From NCBI RefSeq assembly GCF_003815015.1, contig NZ_RKRE01000001.1, positions 256,460-320,459 of the forward strand: 64,000 nucleotides of DNA. The letters run 5' to 3'. Of the stretch, positions 34,297 through 42,261 are shown in pieces. Positions within the stretch are counted from its first letter, which is position 1; each line of letters begins with the position of its first letter. The notes beneath the pieces are model-generated. The model saw only the letters and a list, made by a program, of their open reading frames with translations. It was not told the origin of the DNA and did no database searches. The DNA comes from Thermodesulfitimonas autotrophica. Lineage in GTDB: Bacteria; Bacillota; Desulfotomaculia; Desulfotomaculales; Ammonificaceae. Position numbers and translations under genes: made by a program.

Positions 34297-34562
34297 AATA
34301 CCCCCTCCTATAACGCAATAAGAGCAAACTTATGAGTTTGTCCCTATCCCCGCAGAATTTCGGCGACAGCCCCTCTCTCCGTTTTTCACGCCGTAATGTG
34401 GCGGAACGCATCTTCGTCTACCTTGCGTAACAACTGCCGTTGCAGGGCCACCCGTAAGAAAGACATTGGCATTATTTGTCCTCTTGTGTTGTTACTTCGC
34501 CATAAATATTTGATTTCCTTTTTAAAAGTAAAATTATGTAAAAGCAGCATCAGCTTTTCATC
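34297..34562. other. Intergenic region upstream of the J-like gene
   Basis: 266 bp, AT-rich; should contain the promoter of the chaperone module. No convincing -35/-10 pair or terminator identified. Confidence 0.35.
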
Positions 34563-34769
34563 CTATCCGACGCACTGCACCAAATCCCGCGCCAGATCTG
34601 CCTCCCCGCGTGCCCGCAACTCCTTTACCACGTCCACCAGACGGCACCCGACGACATCTTTGTCCAGGACCTGCCGAACCCGGTCCCGCAGTTCCGGCGC
34701 TAATCGCTCCCAGTCGTCCTCCCGAATGTAGTCCAGCCGGCAGTGCGCTCCCGGTTTGTAGTCCGCCAC
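34563..34769 (-). CDS. 68-aa helical protein, unknown
   Basis: GTG 34769 starts two bases after the upstream stop, with GAGGCGATGAGG in front. Product VADYKPGAHCRLDYIREDDW..., a predicted helical protein with a Cys at each end. Coupled to the DUF2892-like gene. No family recognised. Confidence 0.55.
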   Translation of the reverse strand: MADYKPGAHCRLDYIREDDWERLAPELRDRVRQVLDKDVVGCRLVDVVKELRARGEADLARDLVQCVG

Positions 34770-34772
34770 CCC

Positions 34773-34979
34773 TCATCGCCTCCGTTTCCGGGTGTCCACC
34801 CGGCACCGCCCGGCCAGATGACACACCACGCAGTAGCCGGTAATCCCGGAGAGAAGCGGCAGCAACCCCAGCAGGCCCAGGTATGCCCAGGGGGTACGCG
34901 GCCCCCGGAAGGCGAGGTACAGGGTGCAGAGTAAAGCTATCCCGAAAATGATCCGGACGATCCGCTCTGTTCGGCTCAC
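34773..34979 (-). CDS. DUF2892-like small membrane protein
   Basis: 68 residues: MSRTERIVRIIFGIALLCTL, a second helix with WAYLGLLGLLPLLSGITGYC and VVCHLAGRC. This is the two-helix pattern of the inner-membrane DUF2892 domain found fused to rhodaneses (YgaP). The CYCVVC-type cysteines fit the family. The C-terminus is Arg-rich. Confidence 0.8.
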   Translation of the reverse strand: MSRTERIVRIIFGIALLCTLYLAFRGPRTPWAYLGLLGLLPLLSGITGYCVVCHLAGRCRVDTRKRRR

Positions 34980-35019
34980 GGCAATACCTCCGTCCTTGAC
35001 AACTGCAAAAATTCCGGTC

Positions 35020-35727
35020 TTACAGCGGATAAACGGTCCCCACCCAGCTTATCCGCCAGCCGCGCCGCGTCTTCACCAGGCCGAGCGTGACCTGCCAGCC
35101 CGCACGGCAGCGGGCGCTCACCTCCGGCGGCACGGGAACCACGAACGTCTCTTCCCGGCCGCTTACCCCGCCGCCCGAGAGGTAAAGCTTGCCCGGTTCA
35201 ACCTTTTCCACTTTAAAAAGATCTTCTATGAAGTCTTCTCCCGCAGGCGCGGGGTGCGCCTCTACGTACTCCGCAAGCAATTCCTGCACATCGCGCCCGC
35301 GCGGCAGCTCCCTGACCGCTTCCCTGGCCGTCTCCGCCATAAGCGCAGCGTCCTCCTGGGAGATATAACCTTTCTCCGCCAACCAGGCGGCAAGCCTCTT
35401 CATCACGGTCCCGGAGGTCCGCAGGAGATCCTTCCCGCAGAGGACCTTGCGGACCATGAAATAACTCAAGAACTCGTTCACGCAGTCCGGTATCTTCTCC
35501 GGCCCGAAGACCGCGCAGAACTCCACGCCCTTCTCCCGCGAAAGCTTTTCGTAAAGGGCGGATTCGTCCTCCTCCAGAAACTGATACCCGTAGTTATCCA
35601 GGCAGTGCTCAAAAAGCTCGACGACCTCTTCGTACCTCCGGAAGGTGGAGGGCCGCAGGCGCCGCCGCTGTTCTTCCAGAAACTCGGCCAGGACTTCTTC
35701 GATTCTGGGTCCGCCCTGCTCCACCAC
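35020..35727 (-). CDS. Unknown 235-aa protein, helical N-terminus
   Basis: Two adjacent GTG codons (35727, 35724) follow AAGGAGGG. The first ~100 residues (PRIEEVLAEFLEEQRRRLRPSTFRRYEEVV) resemble SAM-like/phage-integrase N-terminal or transposon-associated helical regions; the C-terminal ~60 residues form a beta domain (VVPVPPEVSARCRAGWQVTL...WRISWVGTVYPL). No catalytic motif of a tyrosine recombinase is present. Function unknown. Confidence 0.6.
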   Translation of the reverse strand: MVEQGGPRIEEVLAEFLEEQRRRLRPSTFRRYEEVVELFEHCLDNYGYQFLEEDESALYEKLSREKGVEFCAVFGPEKIPDCVNEFLSYFMVRKVLCGKDLLRTSGTVMKRLAAWLAEKGYISQEDAALMAETAREAVRELPRGRDVQELLAEYVEAHPAPAGEDFIEDLFKVEKVEPGKLYLSGGGVSGREETFVVPVPPEVSARCRAGWQVTLGLVKTRRGWRISWVGTVYPL

Positions 35728-35784
35728 TTTACCCTCCTTTTGAACCCGGTGAGGAGGAGTTGCGACGAAGCGCTACCTTCGTCT

Positions 35785-36111
35785 TCACTTCGTCTGCCAC
35801 TCAAGCAACCTGGCCACGGTCTGAGCAAATTCTTCCGCGCTCTGCGGATCTCTGGCCGTCACCACGTTCGCCGCGACAACCACGCTCCGGTCTACGTATT
35901 TCGCACCCGCAGCCTGAAGTTCCTGCACCGCCAACGGATGAGGAAACACGGTGGCCTTCCTGCCCTTGAAGCAGCCAGCGCGGACCAGCACCACCAGAGA
36001 GACGCAGATCGCCGCCACAATCTTCCCTTTGGTGTAAGCTTCCCGGACTATCCGCCGAAGGTCCACGTCGTCCCAACTGAATTTCCAGGAACCGATGCTA
36101 CCCCCGATCAC
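35785..36111 (-). pseudogene. DJ-1/PfpI-family remnant lacking the N-terminal half
   Basis: The frame opens at GTG (directly after an in-frame TGA) with IGGSIGSWKFSWDDVDL, then AAICVSLVVLVRAGCFKGRKATVFPHP and VVVAANVVTARDP. That is residues ~60-170 of a PfpI/DJ-1 protein; the first two strands are gone though the presumed nucleophile Cys (AAIC) remains. Without the N-terminal strands it should not fold, so I call it broken. Confidence 0.7.
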
Positions 36112-36229
36112 TCAAATCTGTATTTGTCCGGCGATCCAAGTCCTTCCCAGAAACTAGGTAATCTTCCTTCTGTGTAGGGTTCTGTTTCCTGCGTAGGACT
36201 CTGCCGGTTTTATAAAAATGGTAGACTAC

Positions 36230-36745
36230 CTAAAACGGAACTTTAAGCTTTTCTCTCAACTCCCTGTTTTCTCTTTTGAGAACCTCCTTCTCTTTCCTGA
36301 GATTCTTGTTGATCTCTTCTAACTGTTTGCACCGACGTTCCATTTCTATGCAAGCCTTTTTGAAACTCTCCCGGGATCTTAGTTGAGTCATTAACCTCTT
36401 GTTTTTCTCTTTAAGTTTTCTAGCCAGTTCAAGTGAACCGACTAATCTACATTCTAAATTTTGGTACTTTTTCTGCAATAACACATATTCCTCTTCCAAA
36501 CGTTTATACTGGGATTTTAAGTCCGCATGTTCATCTTTTAGACATACTAACTGCCTTACTATATCGACGTTCGGGTCACTAGCCAACTCTATCCAAGTCT
36601 GCAATTTCTCTGCCAAATTAGCCGCCCGTCGAACTAACAAGTCCCCTTGCTCAAGCAAATCGTCTTCCTTAAAGCGCTTTTTCCACTCCACAGCAAAGGT
36701 ATTAAGTTGTTCTATCAAGTCTTCTAAGTATGAAACGAACCCCAT
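36230..36745 (-). CDS. Coiled-coil protein, unknown (171 aa)
   Basis: Starts MGFVSYLEDLIEQLNTFAVE and is almost wholly helical, with heptad-type segments (ECRLVGSLELARKLKEKNKR and LEEINKNLRKEKEVLKRENR) from about residue 75 to the end. More AT-rich than the neighbours. No family; perhaps an element-encoded structural or regulatory protein. Confidence 0.6.
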   Translation of the reverse strand: MGFVSYLEDLIEQLNTFAVEWKKRFKEDDLLEQGDLLVRRAANLAEKLQTWIELASDPNVDIVRQLVCLKDEHADLKSQYKRLEEEYVLLQKKYQNLECRLVGSLELARKLKEKNKRLMTQLRSRESFKKACIEMERRCKQLEEINKNLRKEKEVLKRENRELREKLKVPF

Positions 36746-36805
36746 TACTTCCCGTCACTCCACCGCCAACGTCTCTCCTGTCTCTACACACACCACTTTG
36801 CATAT

Positions 36806-37045
36806 TCATATTCGTTCGAACCGCCAGAACAAGTCCCTGCTTTCCGAGTGCATCGAGATCAGCATTTCTCGCTTTACAGGCTTCACCTCTTCGTCTTTTT
36901 CTGATCCATGGATGTGACCGCTGGCGTGAAAGCCAGATTTTCCTCCCCCGTAGCCCACGGTGTCGCAAAAGTTTAAAGCTGGAAGTTTAATCTTGTTGCC
37001 GCCGATACAGTCAGCGCCGTCGTAAAAGGTGAGGGAAATCCCCAC
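36806..37045 (-). pseudogene. Internally deleted MBL-fold hydrolase remnant
   Basis: GTG start, 79 codons. The first ~22 residues (GISLTFYDGADCIGGNKIKL) are the N-terminal strand and GGNK turn of RNase J/beta-CASP-like MBL proteins; the rest (GFHASGHIHGSEKDEEVKPV and LISMHSE) matches their C-terminal HxSGH and PIHTE blocks. The whole middle, including HxHxDH, is missing. Best read as an internal deletion. Confidence 0.6.
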
Positions 37046-37064
37046 AATACCACCCAGTTTCCTC

Positions 37065-37652
37065 TCACATCAGCGAATCAAAGAGTTCCCGGCTCCAATG
37101 CCTTAATTGCTCAACCTCTTCACGCCACCCGATCGGTTGCCAACGACGGAGGTCGTTCACCATCTCCTTCACCGACAGCACGTCAGCAAAGCCATACTCT
37201 GTTATCACCGCACTCCGCCCTTCAGGAGCCACGGCACCCCAGATCAGGACGGCGCCATCAACCTTGAGCTCCCGACCACCCATACGGACTTCAATCGACA
37301 CAGGTTCTCTTGCCAGTTGCAGGAATTTCTGAAATGCTACGCCTCGGTGGTGTTGCAACTGCCAGGCCCCGGTAAGCCGCAAATAGCGGTAATTCTCGAA
37401 TTCCAGCTCGCACTTCATCTCCGCCACGTAAACCTTCCCCGTTTCTTTGTGCCGAAGGGTGAAGTCCAGGGTATGCCCGCGCGCCTCGCCCGGCACCCGC
37501 AAGGTGGGTCGCCCAAGATCCTCGTAGGGAGCCGCGGGACACCTGCACCAGTAGCGCACCACTTCTTCACTAAAGAGGCCGAAGAGGCGCGAGAGAAACT
37601 TGTCCCGTGCGGGATTCTTTGTGCGGAAAATTTCCTCAAACTGAAGTGTCAT
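37065..37652 (-). CDS. PD-(D/E)xK-like nuclease candidate
   Basis: 195 residues, ATG 37652. A possible nuclease core lies at about residues 60-85: LDFTLRHKETGKVYVAEMKC with Asp, then Glu-x-Lys, followed by helix EFENYRYLRL. The C-terminal half is helical with several Trp. It follows the gamma-glutamylcyclotransferase-like gene by 24 bases and so lies at the end of the R-M operon. The nuclease reading is inference from the D-(x)13-ExK spacing. Confidence 0.55.
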   Translation of the reverse strand: MTLQFEEIFRTKNPARDKFLSRLFGLFSEEVVRYWCRCPAAPYEDLGRPTLRVPGEARGHTLDFTLRHKETGKVYVAEMKCELEFENYRYLRLTGAWQLQHHRGVAFQKFLQLAREPVSIEVRMGGRELKVDGAVLIWGAVAPEGRSAVITEYGFADVLSVKEMVNDLRRWQPIGWREEVEQLRHWSRELFDSLM

Positions 37653-37676
37653 CCTGGACGCTCCCTTCGATTTTTG

Positions 37677-38138
37677 CTAATCCAGCGTCTCCACAGCTCG
37701 CAGGCGTCGCACATACTCTTCGCTCAGGTAATCCGCTCCGGAAAGTAGGTAGCCGATATACTCGCGGGTGGGCTTCAATCCGTCTCGTACTTTATTAGGA
37801 TTCGCCACGTAAGTCACGGCGGCCACGACCTCGCCCGTGTCCCGCCGTTCCACGCTGACCTGATGGCGCTTGTAGTGGTGAGAAACGCCTTCGTACCGAT
37901 CAAGCTCCTGCAATTCCTCCTCCGAAAGGAGGTACAAGACACCCTCCACAATTTTGCCCAGACAAGGCACGATGTTGGCAAAACCCACGGCGGGAATGTT
38001 TTTCGATGCTTTGTTGAACTCCAGACGCCAGTTTCTGAGTGCCCCCGGTATGCGATCGGGTAGGCGTCCCACCCGCTTCTTCATTCGCTCGGCGTCCATG
38101 TTGGAGCCATAGGCAAAATAGCAAATGTTCTTACTCAA
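37677..38138 (-). CDS. Gamma-glutamylcyclotransferase-like (AIG2/GGCT fold) protein
   Basis: TTG 38138 has GAGGTGGG 7 bases upstream; GTG 38168 has no site. NICYFAYGSNMDAERMKKRV carries the family signature YGSNM, and later EGVLYLLSEEELQELDRYEG holds the general-base Glu region. GGCT-fold enzymes release 5-oxoproline from gamma-glutamyl amines or dipeptides. Similar genes occur as cargo in mobile and defence operons. It follows the Res-like gene by about 40 bases. Confidence 0.85.
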   Translation of the reverse strand: MSKNICYFAYGSNMDAERMKKRVGRLPDRIPGALRNWRLEFNKASKNIPAVGFANIVPCLGKIVEGVLYLLSEEELQELDRYEGVSHHYKRHQVSVERRDTGEVVAAVTYVANPNKVRDGLKPTREYIGYLLSGADYLSEEYVRRLRAVETLD

Positions 38139-38176
38139 GCTCAGTCCCACCTCTTTTCTCTGAGCCACCTAAGAAA

Positions 38177-41100
38177 TCAGCACGACCGCAGACGCTGTAA
38201 AATCTTTTTCACGTACTCTCCTTCCTGGAAGATCAAGGGATACTCTTTCTCTAGATCCTCCTTCGACCTGCTTCCAGCATCCCTGATCTGGTCAATCGGA
38301 GTGTCAGTAAGAATAAACCCACTCAGATGGATCTGCTTCTCCTGAAATTCCTGGCGTTGGCTCAAGGCACTCAAGGATTTCAGAGCGGCAAACTTATCTT
38401 CGCTACCACTCAAACCGTCGTGGTGCAGACCGTGAGGGTCGATGAAGCAGACCCAGGTCACGCCGGTTTGATTGTCATGGAGCCAAAAGATGAAGTCTGG
38501 GAAGAAGCCGCTGCGGTGAAACAGGCCGATACCCACACGGGCTAGGTTACGCAAAACGTACAGATCGCAGTGCCGAAACACCGGTGTGTCGTGGTATTCC
38601 TTCCAAAAGCTACGCAGATCCTTGAGAAACTGTTGCTCACCTCGGTTGAGTACTGGAGGATGCACGGAAACCTGCTGCCGCCACTGCCGACTACCTTCCC
38701 TTAAAAGGGGATTGAAAAGGCTACGGTCAAAATAGAGACGAGGCAGAGGTTCGCCGTCGTCACAAGCAGGGGGGCCATTCTTCAACAAGTCCTCAATCTG
38801 AGTCAGCAATTGCCTACTCTTCACCCGAATGCGGTACTCGTTTAAGACACGTGGGTCATCAGCGGTCAGGTAGTGCGGCTCTGCATTTCGACTTTCAGCT
38901 TCCCGTTCCTTCATGCGGACAAAGCGATCCAGGTAAGTCTTAATAACTCTGGCGGCAGCTTGCTGTAAAAGTTCTGGACGAAGGTCGCTCTCCAGCAGCG
39001 TGACACGGCAGCGACCCTTCAAAGCCTGTTCCACACCTTGGGGAGTAATGTGTAGGTTGGCGTACCCACGCATCTGTTTGTAGTCCAGCGCTTCCAGGTA
39101 GAGAGCTTCCATATCCACCACCTGGGTGTATGGCGGCTGAGAGAAATCCACCTGTACCGCGCCATGCATCCGCCCTACCACCTGCTGGACGGAGTTTCGC
39201 TGTCCGCCTGTAGCTAGTGCTGCCAGGCAGGGCGTAAGGTCCAGGCTGACTTCTGGACCGCTCGAGTCCAGCACCCAGGTAAGTGCCGATGGGTTGAAGC
39301 TAGCATTTCTCTGGGGTACGGGGAGTTTGTCTGTCGGCCAGGGAGCCATCTTCTGAACGCGCAAGGTAAATTCCTTGCCCAGGTCTTCGTTTTCCAGAAT
39401 GGCACGGAAGCTCTGAATGTAGTTAGCGTTCCAGCCAAAGATAGTTAGCGTCTCCAGGACGCTAATACCCGGCGGCGGAGTTTCATTACGCAGAGCCGCG
39501 CTACGCTTTAGGCACATATCCTTGCCCTTGAGGCGCACACCGCGACCGAAGAGTTGAATAATCTGCGGACCGGCTCCCTTGCCCACATTGAGCAGGCCTA
39601 TGGACGACACCCGGTATGAGGACCAGCCCTCAATGAATTTCTTGGCACCGATGAGCAGGTAAATGGGCGAATCGGGTACGTCCACCAAGCCAAATTGAGA
39701 ACCGCGGAAGTTATCCTCCCGCACTTCGATGCTTAGATGCTCGGCTAGGTACTTCTTGAAGGCAGAAACATCTCCGATGTTGATCACGCCGAAGTAAGGA
39801 TGGACTTCGCTCGCCGTAGAAAGGCGCAGTCCGATCTCACCTTCGGCCTGCTTGATTTCCCATACCTCCAACCCGCCGCTACCGTGAAACACCTCGGCTA
39901 AAATGCGGTTATAGATTTCATCAGCTTTTAATCCTCGGTGGTACTCGGCACATAAGTATCTGAGATGAGGTGCAAACAGATCCTGTCCGCTTTCAGAATC
40001 CTGAAAGCCGCTGTTTTCTTGCAAAATACGCTCCATTACTGAAACGGCCCAAACCCGATCTTCTACAAACTTGCGCAGAAAGGCTACTACCTCGGCCACA
40101 TCACTTCGGCGTTTATTGTCCTGGGTGTAGAGAGCGTTAACACTACTACCCAACAGTACCCATAGAGGCTTTTCGATATTGTAAGGGCGGTAGGCAGTAG
40201 TATTCTGGCGGTACAGGTAAACCTGCTGGTAAAAAGCCAGAAGCCCTCCCACCAGCAACTCGTGGGCGTGCTCGGGCCGGGAATCTTTCGAACTCAAGTT
40301 GAGAACACGGAAGTCCTTGCCGTAGCCGTCGCCATAGAAATGAGCGTAAGAGTAGTCGAATAATATAGCCTGCCCGTACTCACGCAAGAGTTGCTTCTGG
40401 GTCTTTTTCCCTGCGGCGGCGATGGCCTGCGCGAACGTGGCACTGTACTCCAGCAGGAAGCCTCCCTCGCTCAGGCGCTTCTGGCGGCTCTTCCAGGTTT
40501 GGGCTTCGCTGCCGGTGCCTTTGTGCCCCTCGTCCACGATGACCAGGTTGTTGCCGCCGATCTCGTCCAGCACCACGCTCACGCCATTCCGGGAAGGTTC
40601 CTCGGCCAGTTTGTGGATTTCGATAACCTTCACTTTCGGGCCAAAGAGGCCGCCGCGCCCGTGCAGGTCTTCAATAAACAACGCCGCATCCAGGCCGCTT
40701 TTCCGCAGCTCCACCAGGTGCTGAGCGGAAAGACCCTCGTTAGGAGTGATGAGTAAAATATTGTCAAACCAGCGGCCTTGCGCTTTGCCAGGCAGAATGG
40801 CTTCCGGGTGGCGGCTGTGTTGGAGGTAATAGAGCACCTGCCAGATGTTGACGTGCATGAGAAGCGTCTTGCCACTTCCAGTGGCCATGAAGAAGGCCAG
40901 CCGACGGAGGCCGTCCGGTTCAAAATCGGGGAAGGTGCTTAACTCGGCTTCCCTTTGACGCAGATCCTGGAGAAATCGGTTGAGGTCGGCAACGAAACCC
41001 TGGGGATCCTCGGTGAGCCTGTCAAGAAAGATCTCGGTGTACAGAAGCGCCAGATACTGGAAGTAGCGGAAGCCCTGGAAGTTGCGCCGGGCTTTGCGCA

Positions 41101-41326
41101 GGCGGGCTTCATAGGCCGTCACGCGGCTGTCGTACTCCTCCAATTGATCGGGGGGGACGCGCAGGTTCGGTTGAACGAGCAATCGCCCAAAGAAGTGGCT
41201 CTGCCCGTTGGCGTCCGATCCTTCGGGAAGAGGGCGCAGCAGGTTCTTGAGGGTCTCGAAGTCCTCGGCCCCCAGCAGGTGGTGCATATAGCGGTTGAGG
41301 ACGAGATAATCTTCCAGGCAGGGCAT
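38177..41326 (-). CDS. Type III-like restriction Res subunit (DEAD/DEAH helicase-nuclease)
   Basis: 1049 residues, ATG with AGGAGG upstream. Helicase motifs: ATGSGKTLLMHVNI (I), LVIVDEGHKG (II), LEYSAT (III) and IIQLFGRGVRL (VI). The C-terminal region carries PDFIFWL...WVCFIDPHG, the position of the Res nuclease motif; the usual Lys of PD-(D/E)xK is His here, though this variant occurs in related Res-like proteins as far as I recall. Type III Res subunits translocate on DNA and cut when bound to Mod. It lies in an operon with Mod and a nuclease between. Confidence 0.9.
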   Translation of the reverse strand: MPCLEDYLVLNRYMHHLLGAEDFETLKNLLRPLPEGSDANGQSHFFGRLLVQPNLRVPPDQLEEYDSRVTAYEARLRKARRNFQGFRYFQYLALLYTEIFLDRLTEDPQGFVADLNRFLQDLRQREAELSTFPDFEPDGLRRLAFFMATGSGKTLLMHVNIWQVLYYLQHSRHPEAILPGKAQGRWFDNILLITPNEGLSAQHLVELRKSGLDAALFIEDLHGRGGLFGPKVKVIEIHKLAEEPSRNGVSVVLDEIGGNNLVIVDEGHKGTGSEAQTWKSRQKRLSEGGFLLEYSATFAQAIAAAGKKTQKQLLREYGQAILFDYSYAHFYGDGYGKDFRVLNLSSKDSRPEHAHELLVGGLLAFYQQVYLYRQNTTAYRPYNIEKPLWVLLGSSVNALYTQDNKRRSDVAEVVAFLRKFVEDRVWAVSVMERILQENSGFQDSESGQDLFAPHLRYLCAEYHRGLKADEIYNRILAEVFHGSGGLEVWEIKQAEGEIGLRLSTASEVHPYFGVINIGDVSAFKKYLAEHLSIEVREDNFRGSQFGLVDVPDSPIYLLIGAKKFIEGWSSYRVSSIGLLNVGKGAGPQIIQLFGRGVRLKGKDMCLKRSAALRNETPPPGISVLETLTIFGWNANYIQSFRAILENEDLGKEFTLRVQKMAPWPTDKLPVPQRNASFNPSALTWVLDSSGPEVSLDLTPCLAALATGGQRNSVQQVVGRMHGAVQVDFSQPPYTQVVDMEALYLEALDYKQMRGYANLHITPQGVEQALKGRCRVTLLESDLRPELLQQAAARVIKTYLDRFVRMKEREAESRNAEPHYLTADDPRVLNEYRIRVKSRQLLTQIEDLLKNGPPACDDGEPLPRLYFDRSLFNPLLREGSRQWRQQVSVHPPVLNRGEQQFLKDLRSFWKEYHDTPVFRHCDLYVLRNLARVGIGLFHRSGFFPDFIFWLHDNQTGVTWVCFIDPHGLHHDGLSGSEDKFAALKSLSALSQRQEFQEKQIHLSGFILTDTPIDQIRDAGSRSKEDLEKEYPLIFQEGEYVKKILQRLRSC

Positions 41327-41337
41327 TGGTACTCCTC

Positions 41338-42261
41338 CTATGTTTTATATCTAATCAGTTGCTCTACAACATTTAAGATCTCCTGTTGAACCTGCTTAAT
41401 ATTTTTTCCTCGTATTTCCAAGAGCTGTTTTGCTTCTGAACGCAATTCATCAGCAGATCCCCTAACAACTTCCAAAACTATTTCTTCTTGGGAAGTGGAG
41501 GTAGGGTAATACAAATTAATGATCGGCACAGAGGTGTCTCCAATATAATCACGCAGTAAGGCCAACCTTTCATACTTTCGTCTGTCCGGGTTGGGGTAGT
41601 AGTTTTCGAACTTTTGGTTGCGAATAGGGTCTTGGAGATTGTGTTTTTTGAATTCTAAAAGAGCAACAACTTGATATGAGTCTTTGTTCACGAGTAAAAG
41701 ATCTACATCCCCTGGCCATGGAGCATTAGTCTTTGAGAGATAACATTCAAGTGTAGAGGTACCGTAAAACAGACCCTTTCTACCGATCTTGAGAGGTCCC
41801 CCGGACAACATTCGTATTTCTTCCATGATTGCTGGTAAGCTTTTATACTCCAATGCCATATTCTTCGATTCAAGCTTAGCTTTTAGAATAGGCTTGGCGG
41901 CAGTTTCCCAATCCACTCCATCCTCGAAGATGACATAAAAAGCGTCGAGATTGTACCGTTGTGAAAAACTTACAATTTCTAAAATATTGTCTCCCAGCAG
42001 TGACGCTTGTTGGAGCAGTATCTGGCCGTTTAATTCATTGACATCACATAAAGCTATTCTTTTGATCCATATCTCGTTGCTGATACTCCGATCTTTCCAG
42101 TTGACAAAAAAGTCAAAAGATATTCCCACGTAACCCCGAGAATTTAGAAAAGATGCGCTGAACCATTGATCCGGTTCCCCTAATTCTGGATGAAACTTGG
42201 CCCTTTTCGTTCTATCATTACACTGTGCCAATCGAGGTTTCGATAGCAATGCGTTATTCAT
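41338..42261 (-). CDS. PD-(D/E)xK nuclease candidate between mod and res
   Basis: 307 residues; the start overlaps the mod stop (ATGAATAA). A likely nuclease core: STLECYLSKTNAPWPGDVDL, then VVALLEFKKHN, giving D...E-x-K with a following helix (FENYYPNPDRRKY). The last 60 residues are helical. Extra proteins of this kind between type III-like Mod and Res genes may add a second cutting activity or help assembly. Not a recognised core subunit. Confidence 0.65.
   Translation of the reverse strand: MNNALLSKPRLAQCNDRTKRAKFHPELGEPDQWFSASFLNSRGYVGISFDFFVNWKDRSISNEIWIKRIALCDVNELNGQILLQQASLLGDNILEIVSFSQRYNLDAFYVIFEDGVDWETAAKPILKAKLESKNMALEYKSLPAIMEEIRMLSGGPLKIGRKGLFYGTSTLECYLSKTNAPWPGDVDLLLVNKDSYQVVALLEFKKHNLQDPIRNQKFENYYPNPDRRKYERLALLRDYIGDTSVPIINLYYPTSTSQEEIVLEVVRGSADELRSEAKQLLEIRGKNIKQVQQEILNVVEQLIRYKT

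Noticed and set aside
35785-36111. Functional DJ-1/PfpI protease
   Set aside because: N-terminal strands missing with an in-frame stop just upstream.
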